In this document: positions 23,086 through 34,500 of the stretch, piece after piece
How the letters are laid out: every line of letters starts with the position of its first letter
How positions within the stretch are numbered: the first letter of the stretch is position 1
Assembly (NCBI GenBank): GCA_964251675.1
Contig: CAXUKS010000014.1
Location: 1 to 64,000 of the forward strand
Reading direction: 5' to 3'
Origin: JANXMY01 sp964251675
GTDB taxonomy: Bacteria > Armatimonadota > Armatimonadia > Armatimonadales > Capsulimonadaceae
DNA: 64,000 bases
Translations under genes and position numbers: made by a program
The notes under the pieces: generated by a model
The model's database searches: none
Told to the model about the DNA's origin: nothing
Seen by the model: only the letters and a program-made list of their open reading frames with translations

Positions 23086-26000
23086 CACGGCCCAAACCGG
23101 GGGTCAATGGTCTCCATATACAGGTCCGACGTCCCATTGCGGGTGCTGTTCCAGAACAGCCAGACCTTGTGGGCCTGCAATGCGCCCGTGCTGTCCATCT
23201 GGCCCGCGAAGGGGTCCAAGAACGCGGCAACGTTGTTTTCGTTGACGGGCTGACTAATCGGCACGGCATAGCCTTCCACCGATTGCAGGCCCTCGGTGGA
23301 GTTGGCTGGCGGCACGGAGGTGTCGCTCGTGCGCCGCTCGTCCTGCCACTGCACCGTGTCCGTGGTTCCCGCAGGCGGGCCGGAGTAGGTCTTGCCGTCC
23401 GTACCTGTGTATGTGTACGTGATAGCCCTGCCTTCGGCTCCCGAGGCAATCGGGAAGTAGAGCCGGGCGCTGGCGACCGGCCCGCCGGTGACATTCAGAA
23501 TGTCTACCGTATTGGTGTAGCCTGTCCCATCCAGACTAATGGTCAGCGGCTTGGTCACGTCCACGGGGTACGGCAGGTAGGCGGTCAGACGCTGGGTTTT
23601 GTAGAACAGCGTGGCCGCGCCGCCCTGCCCTGCCGACGACTTGCGCCAGATGTACCAGCGCCGGTCAGCCGTGACATTGGCAAGGCCCGCACTGTCGTTA
23701 GGCTTGAGCGCCCGGTCCAGGAAGGTTACCGGGCCGGTGTCAGCCCGCTTGTCGCCGACGGCGCCAGTAATGCGCTTGGCCTGCGGCACGAACAGTCCTT
23801 CAATGCGGAATGTGGCGCTGACCTGTGGCAGAAGCGCCGGGACGAACCGGATGCGGCCCGAAGCGCCGTCAATGTAAACGGTCGTGCCGCGTGGGGTTCC
23901 CCCCGGTACGGTAATACGCGTCAAAACAAGCTGTCCGCTGGCTTTGTCCACAATCGCCTGGCTGAACAATGGCTTGCTGTTGATGTCATACAGCAGCGGT
24001 GTCTCGTAGCCCGGCTGACCCGGTGCGATGTTCGGATTCACCGCGAACAGGTTGAGCTGTCCGGTGCGATCCCAGGCCACGTCGCGGGACTGGTAGCCGC
24101 CGCCGACCGGGGCCATGATCTCGCGCACAGGCACGAACGAGGCCAGGTTGAGCTTGACCACGTTGGTGCTGGTGTCAATGAGGTAGCGGCAGTTATAAAT
24201 ATCCACACTGCCGTCGGGGGCCGTGCCGCTGAAGGTGACTTCAATCTGCGACAGACCGCTCGCAGTCGGCATCAACACCGGGTTCGGGTCGGCCACGGCG
24301 GTCAGACCGGCGGGAACCGGCAGCACGAGCGTCGTTGCCGGGGTCGGCTGGCCGCTAAAGTTTGCGGTGTAGTAAATTGCCGTCCGTCCGCGTGTGGAAG
24401 CGGTCCAGAAGGCAAACTGGTTGTTGCCTGCGATCAGACCCTTGACGCCGTACTTGACCTGGTTGGGATCGTTTGTAATGGCAAGCGGGTTTGTAATCTT
24501 GCCGATGCTGCCGGGTGCCGCCGTGTACAGGATTGTTGCAACATAGAGCGTGTAGCGATTTGGGTTCGGCTGAACATTCACGAAGAACGCAAATGCGTTC
24601 CGGGTGTTGGAAGGATCCTGAGCGATAGTCAGGCCGCTATTAACCCCAGCAATTCCCGTCACCGCCGAAACGTCCACATTCCCCCACCAGTTTGCTGTGT
24701 TGTTGGAGGGCAGGAAGTAGCCGGAAGGATTCGCATTTGTCGCCTGCTGGAACGGCACGGCCCGACCATTGATTCCAAAGCCACCATTGCGATTGGATGT
24801 CCAGTACAGAGCCATGTTGCCGTTGGTTGGGTCGCGGAAGGCGGCGGGGCCGAGGTCCGGTACGCTCTGAGAAGGTGTATTCTGCGTCGCAACGACCGCC
24901 GGGCCGAGGTCAATCTGCGGCAGAGCGCCGAAGGTGAAGCCGTCGGTCATCCGGTCTTCGATCACGCTGCCCTTGACTACCGTGCCCGTCGTGCTGACGG
25001 GCTGCTTCCCATACTGATACACGTCGGCGGGAATGGGGGCGTTCGTGTAATCTGGCGCTCTGATACCACCAGGCTGAGTGCCGTACTGGGGCGGGTACAG
25101 CGGGTTGTAGTTGGTGTTGGCCGTGTTATAGGTTTGATAGCCGATGGTGTCCAGGCCCTCAAAGACGCGCACGGTCTGCGAATACGTCCCAACGGGTGTG
25201 CCGAATGGCACGGCGAGGCTGACATACGGCGAGGCGCTCACCTGCGGTACGCCATTGGCATTCACCACAGGGCGGTTGTCGGCGGCCAGAGGCAGCGAGT
25301 ATCCGGTGGACGTGTCATCGGGCGAGTCCGGCACGGTCAGCGTGGTGGAGTTGTCACTGCCAGGCAGCGCCTTGTGGAACGTTGCGCCGGGATACAGGCC
25401 GCCGAAGTTCGCGGCCAGCGCCGGGTTGCGTCCGTAGGCAGCCACGAGGTCCGTGTCCAGCGACGACCGCACCAGATACGGCTGCTGCGGGATGCCGCCG
25501 GTCAGGTTGGCGCGGGGACCGGTCAGGCCAGTGTCATCGAAGCCCAGAATGTAGGATAATGGGTCCAGCGAGTCCGAAGTCAGCCGGAGCGTGTGCGGTC
25601 CTTCCACGTTCTGGTTGGCAGCCTGATAAGACTGCTTCTGGTCCAGATGGACGTTCAGCAGGTTGACGTTGCCATCGTTATGCACCGTCACGGGCTGGAA
25701 GAACTGGTCGAAATTGCGGTTGATCGGCGCGAACAGGCCGAGCGGGTTAAACGCGTCGGTCTGCACCCCGAGGGCGCCTGGAATGCGGCCAATATCGGTG
25801 GTGGCGTTGTCGATGCTGGTCCGCATATCCACGGGGACGCCGGTATAGATACGGATGGTGCGGAAGGCCGCGCCCTGGCGGTAGCGCCCAGCGGCGCTCG
25901 GGACATAAACGCGGCGCGTGGACGAGTATCCCATCGGGTATGCCAGCTGAATGGCGTTCAGGCCATAGGGCGTCGTCTCACCAGCCGCGTTATAGCCGCT

Positions 26001-29000
26001 GCCGTTGGTGGTGTCCACATAGACCTGCTGGTTGGCGGGCTGATGATTCGGCACGGTGACATGAATCTGAACCGGGTTGCCGTACACAGTGCGGTTTTGC
26101 AAATTGGCTGCGGTTCCGGTTGCGGGCCGAGGGGTGGCACTGGCCGCGCCGAGATCGGAAGCACCTCCAAGACTGTACAGGGTCGCGGTGACATTGCCCG
26201 CCGAGATGTTCGGGTAGTCGGCACTGGTGTTGGGACCGGCGCGAACGCCCAGCGGGGCAGTTTCCCACGGCAGGTAGTTGACCACCGAGTCATGGCCGGT
26301 CGTGTTGCCATAAGGCGTCAGCACCGTGTTATCCACCCAGGCCAGCCCGCCGCCCGCGCCGCCGTTGGGCGTGGCGCTCATGCGAATCTGGAGTGTCTGC
26401 CCGGCGATCCCAAGAGCACTGCGGTCAAAGAAGTCCAGCGCATACGGCTGGTCCACCGTGCCGAAGTTCTTCAAAGCGAGACCATCGCCTCCGGTGCCAC
26501 TGCCGTAGGGGGGCACGGTTGCTGGAGTAGGGTCGGTGTTGTCGCCGCTGCCGTTGTGCGGAATCAGCGGCGTGGATGTGACGACCACATGAGTGCGCGT
26601 ATTAGGCGTCGTCGTGCTGAGGTCTCCGGCGGGCCGGACGGTCGGGTTTGTCCCGGAACCGCTGGTGGAGGCAGGCGCCGTCAATGGAACCGTGTTGCCG
26701 TTCGCCAGGGCTTCCAGATCAAAGGCGCTGGCGTTGGCAGGCAGCAGCGGGGCGACACCCCGGAAGGGTCCCAGCGCGTCGCCGATTTGCGAGGCTTGAT
26801 TGTAGGTTGCCGCCAGCGGCAAAGGGGTACCGCCGCCGCGCACACCGAGCGGGTTCAGAACACCAAACGTCGGCTGGTCTACCGGGGGGATTTTATTAAG
26901 GCCATAAGTGGGCTGGCCGTTGACATCCGTGGTTGGGACAGATACCAGGCCACCATTGGTGACTTCTCCTTGCAGTTTATGATTTGCATCGGTGACACTA
27001 AACGCACTGCCGTCGTAGGTGCCGTATTCCACAGTCTGTGTGACGCTTTGGATTTTCCGCTGGGAACCGGGTGTATTCAGCCGGACAGAGCCGTCGCCGA
27101 TGGGGTAAGTGAAGGCCCCGATGTAGCCGGTTTGCGGCGCAGCCGGGTCTTTCAAATTGGTCACGGTATCGGTGTCGGTGCGACGGTAAATGCCGTTGGC
27201 AAGCGGGGTTGTCGCGCTGGCGGGAGGCGTGAGCAGGACATTAGGAATGGTCCCGGTGTCGGACGTGCCTCCGGGGCTGGAGTCGGACAACTGGAACGTA
27301 ATCGCGCCGCCATTCCGGTAGGCCGCAACGGGGTTACCGGCGCTCGGGGTGGTTGTGGTGTCATACACGACGACGCCGCCAGGAGGCACGATGTTTTTAA
27401 TGCGAACGTAGACGTTCTGGCCCCACTCGTACACCGGCAACGGCTGACTGGACCCAATTTTGAGGCCGTCAGCGGCGCTGACGCTGCCCGCATGGGCGTT
27501 GTCTACCAGATAGGTCTGCGGAATGGCACTGAGGTCTACCTGACCCGCACCATTAACACTCGGAGGCACGATGTAGCCCAGCTCACCCGGAATACCGCCG
27601 TCGGTGGAGTCCTGCGGTGTGATGCCTCGGCACAGACCCGAGGCGCTGTCGCCGACATACACCCAGTCGGTCACATTCGCGCCGCCATACAGGGCATTGA
27701 ACGCGGCGGTGGCGGTCAGGTCGCTGACATCGGCGGCGGCAATGGTCGGCGAGGAAATTGGGCCGAAGCCGGTGAACGCGGCGTTTTGCCGGATCAGCGG
27801 ATAATTTTCAGGGTTGCCGTTGGCATCTGTCGCAAACGGGTTAGAGATAGGCGTCGCGCTGAAATCATACAGCGTGTTGCCCGCGACGGCATAGACCGCA
27901 CCGCCGTTGCCGCCCGTTGTAGTGGCGTTGGCGACAAGCGCGGGCGAGGACTGGAAAATGGAGCCGTCAGGCGAGGGCTGCCGGTACACCAGCTTGCCGG
28001 TCGCGTTCGTGACTGCGCCTTGCGTGCCGTCGCCGTCAATGTCCAGTGCATACAGGGCTGTGTCATTGGCCCCGCGAGTGGCGACATACAGCATTGGCAC
28101 AGAGGCTCCCCGGAGCGTTCCGCGTAAAACGTCCTGAGCAGAGTAGTTGTTTCCATCTCCATTGATGATCGTGGCCGGGAACTGCACGAAGCCGATGGCC
28201 GGGGTGGCGTTCAGGAACGAGCCGATGGGGAGCTGTGGCTCTTCCGCGCTGTCTTTGGCGGCATTGTTCGGGTCATTCGCCAGTGGATAGGCCCAGACAT
28301 TGTTGCTGTTGCCTGCCACCACAGTAGTATTAGTCGTTGTGCCAACCGAGCCGTCCAAATTGACCGCCCAGATGCGGCCTGTCGTGGTGTCATCGGGCCG
28401 GGCGGCGGCCACGGTGTCCCCGGAGCCAGGCGCGATTTCCAGACCGGTGTTCGCGGCAAAGTAGATGCGGGTGCGCCGCGCTGCCGTACCTTCTCCCACC
28501 CCTCTATTGAAGTTTGTAAACACAACAGGCGAGCCGGTGATGTCGCCGAGTGCGGGCCGGGGCAGCTTGTTGGTACTTTTGCCAACACCGTTCTGCAACC
28601 CGGCGAACTCGGTGCCGTAGGCGTCCGGGAAGCTCCAATGGTTTGGGTCAGTGGCCGTTGTTTGTGGCCGCTGGCCCAAATTGTAGTTGGGCGTGCCGGG
28701 AGCGGGCAGAGACGCGGGCGTTCTGCCGCCGTTGCCGGACGGACCGGCGAGGCCGTCGAGGGCGTACAGCCGCCCCACATTAGACAAGTCGCCTTCTTCG
28801 GAAGACGAGCCGACATACACAGACGGCAGGTAGGTGGTGACGGCAGGCGGGCCAGGCACGGTGACTGCACCCACATAGAGCGCCGGGGCGGAGGTGAACG
28901 CCGCCGCCGAGTCTCCGGTGCCAGCCGCGCCGGCGACGCCGCGCAGGGTGAACCACCACCGGGTAGTCGGGGTCGGGACCGCGCCCTCGCTGGTCGTCAG

Positions 29001-31499
29001 GTCAATGCTGTTGTTGAACCGGTCGCCGCTGGTTTCGTTGCCAGCGGCATTAGTGGTGACCGGCACGCCGAGGGCGTCAATAGCGTACAGGACGCCGTTG
29101 GAGTTGGGCAGGTAAACCACGGCGTTGTTCAGCTTCGGATCCGTAATCGTCGGGTCCACAAAGACGTTGGGCGAGGCAGTGTTGAACGCGCCGGGAATAG
29201 GCAGGTCGCGGTCATAGAGGTGAAGGGCGGCTCCGGCAATGCCGCCGGTCGGGGCGGGTGTCCGGCGCACCGCGCCCACGGCGACACCAATTGGGGCCTC
29301 TTCAGCGACGTTCGCGGCCTGCGCCAGCTTTTTAGGCAGGTTGGCATCAGGCCGGTATATCCAGTAAGCCTGCGTCGTGCCAACATGGGGCGTGTAGCCT
29401 GCCGCGTCTACCTGCAGCGGCAGCGCGGAGCCGTACAGCGGCTGGGGCAGATAAATGGGCTGGCCGGTGTTGGGGTCAATCACATTGGCGTTGCTGGTTC
29501 CGTCGCCGTTGCCGACCGCGTCCAGGCAGTAGACCAGGCCGCTGTTGTCCCCGACAATGACAACCAGCTTGTCGGCATACGTCGGGCCAGTGTTTCCCAC
29601 CGGGGTCGGCACCAGCACATGGATTTTTTTGACGGTGGGCGCGGAAAAGACCGCCGCCGAGGGGCCGCGTGTGGAGGCGGGCGTCGCAAAGCGCCAGATG
29701 ACTTCGCCGTTGAAGCCGTCCACGCAATAGATCGCACCGGCCTGGCTGCCTGTGGTCAGCGTCACCGAGTCGGCGATGACTTGATGCGTGGCCGGGGACG
29801 TCTGGGCCGTTCTGCTGCTGAGTGTCAGCGTCACCGTGTCGCCTGCCAGAAGCGGGATTTCGCCGGTTGCCAGCGCATAGTCCCCGCCGGACACCTGGCT
29901 CAGTGTCACCGCCGGGCGGGGCGTGGTGACGCCGCCGGACGTGATGGAGACCGTATAAGCCGCATCAAAGATGCGGTTGTCTACAGCGGCAGTGCGGCCT
30001 GCGTTCACCACGTTGGTAGGGATATGGACGGAAAGGAAATATCCCCCATTCGCGGGGGCTGTCAGTGTCCAGAGGGCCACAGTATTGCCTGGACCGGCGG
30101 AGGCGGGATACCGGTAGTAGCCGGGAGTAGCCGCACTGCCCTGGGTTGCGCTGGCGTCCTGAATGGTCGTCCCGCCGCCAACTGAGTTAAACCGGGGCTG
30201 CGAGTCATCCAGGCTTGTGGAGGAAACCGGCGTCGGCTCCGAGCGGCCAAAGTAAACCACCTGACGAATCCGCCGCGCCGGGGAGGCCCCGCCTGTTTCA
30301 TTGACGTTCTTGGCAGGGTCACCATAATGGTACAGGGGGTTCCCGGTCGTGCCGCCCAGCCCCGTGCCGGTTGGACCATTGGTATTATCAGGGACGGCAT
30401 TCAGGGCGATCCCCGCCGTTCCGGTGAGCGGGCTTGAGGGCGGCGGCGGTGTGGTGATGATGCCTGGCGGCACATAAATACCCCAGTACTTGAAGCCGAT
30501 AAAGTCTGTGGGGAACGCCGTATAGTTTACTGCTGTGGGCGTGCTTTGCACATCGCCGACAGTCGGCTGCAGGAGCATCTGGTCGGCAACTAAATACGCG
30601 CCGGTCTGCGTGTTCGTCTGAAGTGTGGCCCGGTTGTACAAGTTGTTGCGGGCGAGGGTGACAGTCACAGTGTTGCCAGCGGCAAGCTGAAAAGGCCCGG
30701 CGAGGAGCTGGGTGGAGTTTGCCTCGGTCTGGCTGACGGTCGCTGTGGTGAAAGTCGCATTTGCCCCGGTTGTTGTAATGGTGTAGGTCACTGACGAGGA
30801 GCGCGGCTCGGTGTTGCCCTGATCATCGGCAATGTTGTCCGGGATATGGTAATACACCGACAGGCTGCCGCCGGAAGCCACCGAGAGTACCCAGGTCGCG
30901 GACGCATTATTGACATTGGGCGGCAGGCGGTAGTATTCCTGATTGATCGCCGTCCCTGCCGCCAGGCCAGTGGTTTGCTGCTCCCAGGACCCTGTCGCGG
31001 GAGTCAGCGTGAATGCGGGCGTTCCTGCATTGTCATCCACAGGCGGCTGCAAAGCCGTGATAGCCCCCTGCGAGACATAGTCAAACGGCGCGGCCCACTG
31101 GAAGATGCTGCCATCGGCAAAGTGGTTCCGGTAGTAAACGCCGGGGCCGGTGGGTGGAAGAGTCGGATCGTAGTCTCCCAGCAGGTAGCTGGGGACCTGA
31201 ACCGGCGTGGGGATGCCGCCGACGTTCACGATGGTCGTAGCCGTGCCTTGCAGGCGGCCCTCAAAAAGCGGCAGGGTAGCCGGGCCTGTGCCCTGGGGCG
31301 GGTTTTCGGCCCCGCCGCCGTGGAACACTGGCGACTGGTACGCGGTGGGCACGGCAGGCGAGTTCGGCTGCGGCCCGGTCTGCGCGGACGCGCCGGGCAG
31401 GGAGCCGAAGGCGACGCCGAGGGCCGCGCCCAGCAGCAGTGCGGGGCGAAGCAGGCGGCGGAGGAGTTGTGCGTTTAATTTCATGGCGTGGTGCTGCAT
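23085..31499 (-). CDS. Giant secreted beta-propeller protein (PilY1-like candidate)
   Basis: A 2804-residue exported protein, last gene of the pilus locus. A signal peptide ends near GASAQ. The first ~600 residues look like Gly/Thr/Asn-rich beta-sandwich repeats (two related blocks with YYRLPPNVNNASATWVLSV and YYRYPASAGPGNTVALWTL). Then comes a long PQQ-type propeller: AIYCVDGFNGEVIWRF, SGLVYCLDAVGNGDG, NGVLYAIDALG, GRLYALDGLAG, GRIWAVNLDGS, ALYALDIDGDG, GAVYAVAGNTLYDF. The C-terminal third is further beta-rich and ends with NSTRNGTSDLYMETIDP. It follows PilX-like and 1431-aa genes, as PilY1 does in other species. PilY1 homology itself is inference. ATG at 31484 is an alternative start. Confidence 0.85.
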   Translation of the reverse strand: MQHHAMKLNAQLLRRLLRPALLLGAALGVAFGSLPGASAQTGPQPNSPAVPTAYQSPVFHGGGAENPPQGTGPATLPLFEGRLQGTATTIVNVGGIPTPVQVPSYLLGDYDPTLPPTGPGVYYRNHFADGSIFQWAAPFDYVSQGAITALQPPVDDNAGTPAFTLTPATGSWEQQTTGLAAGTAINQEYYRLPPNVNNASATWVLSVASGGSLSVYYHIPDNIADDQGNTEPRSSSVTYTITTTGANATFTTATVSQTEANSTQLLAGPFQLAAGNTVTVTLARNNLYNRATLQTNTQTGAYLVADQMLLQPTVGDVQSTPTAVNYTAFPTDFIGFKYWGIYVPPGIITTPPPPSSPLTGTAGIALNAVPDNTNGPTGTGLGGTTGNPLYHYGDPAKNVNETGGASPARRIRQVVYFGRSEPTPVSSTSLDDSQPRFNSVGGGTTIQDASATQGSAATPGYYRYPASAGPGNTVALWTLTAPANGGYFLSVHIPTNVVNAGRTAAVDNRIFDAAYTVSITSGGVTTPRPAVTLSQVSGGDYALATGEIPLLAGDTVTLTLSSRTAQTSPATHQVIADSVTLTTGSQAGAIYCVDGFNGEVIWRFATPASTRGPSAAVFSAPTVKKIHVLVPTPVGNTGPTYADKLVVIVGDNSGLVYCLDAVGNGDGTSNANVIDPNTGQPIYLPQPLYGSALPLQVDAAGYTPHVGTTQAYWIYRPDANLPKKLAQAANVAEEAPIGVAVGAVRRTPAPTGGIAGAALHLYDRDLPIPGAFNTASPNVFVDPTITDPKLNNAVVYLPNSNGVLYAIDALGVPVTTNAAGNETSGDRFNNSIDLTTSEGAVPTPTTRWWFTLRGVAGAAGTGDSAAAFTSAPALYVGAVTVPGPPAVTTYLPSVYVGSSSEEGDLSNVGRLYALDGLAGPSGNGGRTPASLPAPGTPNYNLGQRPQTTATDPNHWSFPDAYGTEFAGLQNGVGKSTNKLPRPALGDITGSPVVFTNFNRGVGEGTAARRTRIYFAANTGLEIAPGSGDTVAAARPDDTTTGRIWAVNLDGSVGTTTNTTVVAGNSNNVWAYPLANDPNNAAKDSAEEPQLPIGSFLNATPAIGFVQFPATIINGDGNNYSAQDVLRGTLRGASVPMLYVATRGANDTALYALDIDGDGTQGAVTNATGKLVYRQPSPDGSIFQSSPALVANATTTGGNGGAVYAVAGNTLYDFSATPISNPFATDANGNPENYPLIRQNAAFTGFGPISSPTIAAADVSDLTATAAFNALYGGANVTDWVYVGDSASGLCRGITPQDSTDGGIPGELGYIVPPSVNGAGQVDLSAIPQTYLVDNAHAGSVSAADGLKIGSSQPLPVYEWGQNVYVRIKNIVPPGGVVVYDTTTTPSAGNPVAAYRNGGAITFQLSDSSPGGTSDTGTIPNVLLTPPASATTPLANGIYRRTDTDTVTNLKDPAAPQTGYIGAFTYPIGDGSVRLNTPGSQRKIQSVTQTVEYGTYDGSAFSVTDANHKLQGEVTNGGLVSVPTTDVNGQPTYGLNKIPPVDQPTFGVLNPLGVRGGGTPLPLAATYNQASQIGDALGPFRGVAPLLPANASAFDLEALANGNTVPLTAPASTSGSGTNPTVRPAGDLSTTTPNTRTHVVVTSTPLIPHNGSGDNTDPTPATVPPYGSGTGGDGLALKNFGTVDQPYALDFFDRSALGIAGQTLQIRMSATPNGGAGGGLAWVDNTVLTPYGNTTGHDSVVNYLPWETAPLGVRAGPNTSADYPNISAGNVTATLYSLGGASDLGAASATPRPATGTAANLQNRTVYGNPVQIHVTVPNHQPANQQVYVDTTNGSGYNAAGETTPYGLNAIQLAYPMGYSSTRRVYVPSAAGRYRQGAAFRTIRIYTGVPVDMRTSIDNATTDIGRIPGALGVQTDAFNPLGLFAPINRNFDQFFQPVTVHNDGNVNLLNVHLDQKQSYQAANQNVEGPHTLRLTSDSLDPLSYILGFDDTGLTGPRANLTGGIPQQPYLVRSSLDTDLVAAYGRNPALAANFGGLYPGATFHKALPGSDNSTTLTVPDSPDDTSTGYSLPLAADNRPVVNANGVPQVSASPYVSLAVPFGTPVGTYSQTVRVFEGLDTIGYQTYNTANTNYNPLYPPQYGTQPGGIRAPDYTNAPIPADVYQYGKQPVSTTGTVVKGSVIEDRMTDGFTFGALPQIDLGPAVVATQNTPSQSVPDLGPAAFRDPTNGNMALYWTSNRNGGFGINGRAVPFQQATNANPSGYFLPSNNTANWWGNVDVSAVTGIAGVNSGLTIAQDPSNTRNAFAFFVNVQPNPNRYTLYVATILYTAAPGSIGKITNPLAITNDPNQVKYGVKGLIAGNNQFAFWTASTRGRTAIYYTANFSGQPTPATTLVLPVPAGLTAVADPNPVLMPTASGLSQIEVTFSGTAPDGSVDIYNCRYLIDTSTNVVKLNLASFVPVREIMAPVGGGYQSRDVAWDRTGQLNLFAVNPNIAPGQPGYETPLLYDINSKPLFSQAIVDKASGQLVLTRITVPGGTPRGTTVYIDGASGRIRFVPALLPQVSATFRIEGLFVPQAKRITGAVGDKRADTGPVTFLDRALKPNDSAGLANVTADRRWYIWRKSSAGQGGAATLFYKTQRLTAYLPYPVDVTKPLTISLDGTGYTNTVDILNVTGGPVASARLYFPIASGAEGRAITYTYTGTDGKTYSGPPAGTTDTVQWQDERRTSDTSVPPANSTEGLQSVEGYAVPISQPVNENNVAAFLDPFAGQMDSTGALQAHKVWLFWNSTRNGTSDLYMETIDPRFGP

Positions 31500-31540
31500 T
31501 GAAGCGAGTGAAAGCTAATAACTGTGCGTCTGCAAATACC

Positions 31541-31592
31541 GTAGGGGCAGAGTTTAGCCCTGCCCTCTTCTCTTTGCTAATCTCTGCCCTAC
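31541..31592. repeat. B-type element supplying the stop codon of the 1431-aa gene
   Basis: GTAGGGGCAGAG (31541-31552) is complementary to CTCTGCCCTAC (31582-31592), with AGGGCTAAACT-type inner palindrome. The TAG stop of the 1431-aa gene lies in the right arm. Confidence 0.7.
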
Positions 31593-34500
31593 TGCCGAAT
31601 AGCCGCTGTCGGCTGGGTCAGCGGGCCGGTCAGCTTGGGACGACTGAGCGGGCCTAAGCCGTAGCCGCTGACCTGCCGGGTATACGGCAACTGCCCGCTT
31701 GGGACCTGGCTGTAATCAATCTCGAAAATCTCGCCGCCGAACGAGCTGGTTCCAAGAGCCGTGGGCGTGCCCAGCTCGCTCTGGCCCGCCGTCTGTGTGA
31801 TCAAATAGCGTGGGTTCAGGCCGCCGCTGTCAAGCCGCTGAATGCTGGTCGGCACAAACGGCGTTCGAAGGCGGTTGACGGTCTGGCCCAGGTTGTTGGG
31901 CAGTGGCGTCACGACGTTGTTGACCAGCGTGGACATGGTCTGGTAGTCCGGCGTCGTGAACTGCAAGTATCCCACGGGCGCATTAAGTGCCGGGGTCAGC
32001 TCGAAGGCTCCGTTGGCGTCAGCGTACAGCAGGCTCGGGTTGGTGTTGCCTGCGGGCGGGTTGAAAACGCTCAGGAAGCGCGGCGAGCGGACCTGGAATG
32101 TGGCGCGTCCTATCGCGGTTCCGTTGACGACGCCCGTGTTTGGGTCGCGGTTAAGCTGCGTGGCGGCTTCGGCGGTGAACGACGTGTAGATTGCCCGGAA
32201 GCCGGTGATCTCGTTCTGGTTCGCCGGAGCCGTCGCCGTCAGGGCCGCGCTGTCGTAGGCCAGGGACACCATGCTGCCGCCGGGGGCATCGCCGCTGACG
32301 GGGCCAAGAACGTTGGCGGCGGTCAGCGGCGCAATCCGCGTGTTGGTGACAAGCGCTAGAATGCTGGTCGGGTCGGCGGTCGGGAAGTACGACGCGCTGG
32401 TATAGCGGTAGCGCCGCCCCATCTTGTCAAAGGTATTTGTCGCCGCCGTCAGAATATGATAGCCATTCGGCGCGAAGGCCCCGGTGAGGGGGTTGTAAAT
32501 ATCGGTCACTTCCAGAATGCGGCTGTTGCCGGTGTCGGAGACAAGGTAGGAGACGGCAACATTGTTTCCTAGATTGCGCCGCAAAATCTGGGCGCTGGTC
32601 GGGGCCGACAGAGACAGCGGCGAACCCGCCGTCAGCAGATGGTTCGGGTCGGAGAACGTCGTCAGCTCCCACAGCACCCGCCCGCCCCGGTCAAAGCGCA
32701 CGCAGCGGTTGTTGCCAGTGTCTGCCACAAGGTAGTCGTTGGAAGCCACGGCAGACAGTCCGGCGGGGTGGCTGAAGTCCACCTTCGCGCCGCCCGCACC
32801 GATGGTGGCGTCCGCCGCCCAGACGGCCTGACCGTCGGAGTCGGCTTCCAGAATGCGGTTGTTGTCGGCAATCAGCGTGAGCTGCCGGGTGAATGCACTG
32901 GTGCCCGCCGTGCCGTTCAGGACCAGAACGCTGCTGCTGGCGCTGGGCGCAGCCCGCACCGTGCCAATCGGGGTATCCAGCGGCGTGCTGGAAAAGGCGG
33001 AGGGCGGAAGCACTTTGGCCGTGCCGACGGGGGCTGCCGCGTTGATCTTGTAAAGCTGATTGGTCTTGAAGTTGGGGAGCGGCGTACCGCTGTCGGCCAG
33101 CAGGACGGTATCCCCGACTTTGGAAACGCCGGTAATGACTGAGGTGCGGGCGTCGCCGTTGACAATGAACGGCGTCATGTACCATTTCAGGTTCGTGTGC
33201 AGCGGTAGGGTCGTCGCGGAAGCCGGGATCGCCCCGGCCGCGCCGTTGACGTTCGGCTGAACCTGAATCGGCTGTGGCTCAGACAGGTTGCCTGCCACCT
33301 GGCCCGGCTGAGACGTGGAGCGTCCGAAGTTGAAAAACGTGATGCGCCCGTTTCCGGCCAGATACTGCCCGAACTCGGTTTCTCCCGTGCCGGGAATGTT
33401 GGTGACGGTTCCTCCGGCCAGAATGGTATTAGCGGCCGAGGCGACGCCCCCCTCATCGGCCTGCGTGACCGTGACATTGCTGAAGTCATAGCCCGGCGCG
33501 GCGGCGTAGACATCCTGCGTGGAGTCGAAGCACAGCACCGTGGCCGTGAGAGTGTTGGGATCGGTCGTATTGACCGCCGCCGCATAGACGCGGCCTTTGG
33601 AGTCCACCACGGGCGCCCCGACAAAGCGGTAGCCGTTCAGGTCGTTCCAGTTGACGCCGTCCGGGTCGCCCGCCTGCCCGTCGCCACGCGGCATACGGAA
33701 CCGGAAGGTCAGATGCACGCCGCGTGTCTGCACGTTCGGTTCCAGGCCAATCAGGTAGCTCTGGTTGTCGGGCGTGTTGACCGTGTAGTAAAAATTGCCG
33801 CTGCGGTCCCCGGCGGGCGAGGACATGGTGATGGCGCTGAGGTCATTCCCGCCGCCGCCCAGGGCCGTGCCGTAGCTGAAGGCGCTGACCGCGTTTACCG
33901 TCAGCGTCTTGTTCTGCGGATCGCCAAACGCGGCGTCATAGCTGGCATACAGCGAAACGCCGGTGGTGGGGCCAGGGAAGTCAGTGCCGCTAAAGTTTGC
34001 GGAGGTCTGCCCATCCAATGTGTAGCCCTGTGGCTTCGGCATGGAAACAGGGTCAGGCACAAAATTCGGCAAGCCAAGATGGTTCTTGTTAATAATGAAA
34101 GAGCCGGGGGTGCTTCCCGGCAGGAGCAGGTCGGCACGGGCACCCAGAAACACCGTGTACAAGTTCTGCGTCGTCGGCACGAGGGCCACCAGATCATTGG
34201 TGACATCGCCGTCCGCAATCGTCCCAATCGCCGCTGCGCCAGTCGCGTACTCCACTCTCGGACCGCCGCCTCCGACGGTCACCGGGTTCAGCAGAAAAGT
34301 GACGCCGCCGCTGGCACTCGCCCCGCCGTGCCGGTCAAACACATACAGCTTGCCGTCCGCCTGTGGCTGGTAAATGCGCCCTTCAAAGTAGGTCGGCGAA
34401 GGAGTAGGCGAGCCGCCAGGGAATGGCCCTCCGGTTCCCGACCCCGTCAGCATCGTCGCGCCGAGGCCGCTGGTAACATCGAAGTAAGTCACTTTGCCCA

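Noticed and set aside
23040..30185. Three long plus-strand frames (839, 844 and 515 codons) opposite the giant secreted gene
   Set aside because: They are antisense to a gene with a signal peptide and repeated propeller motifs. Their products are Arg/Gly/His-rich without motifs, as expected for high-GC shadow frames.
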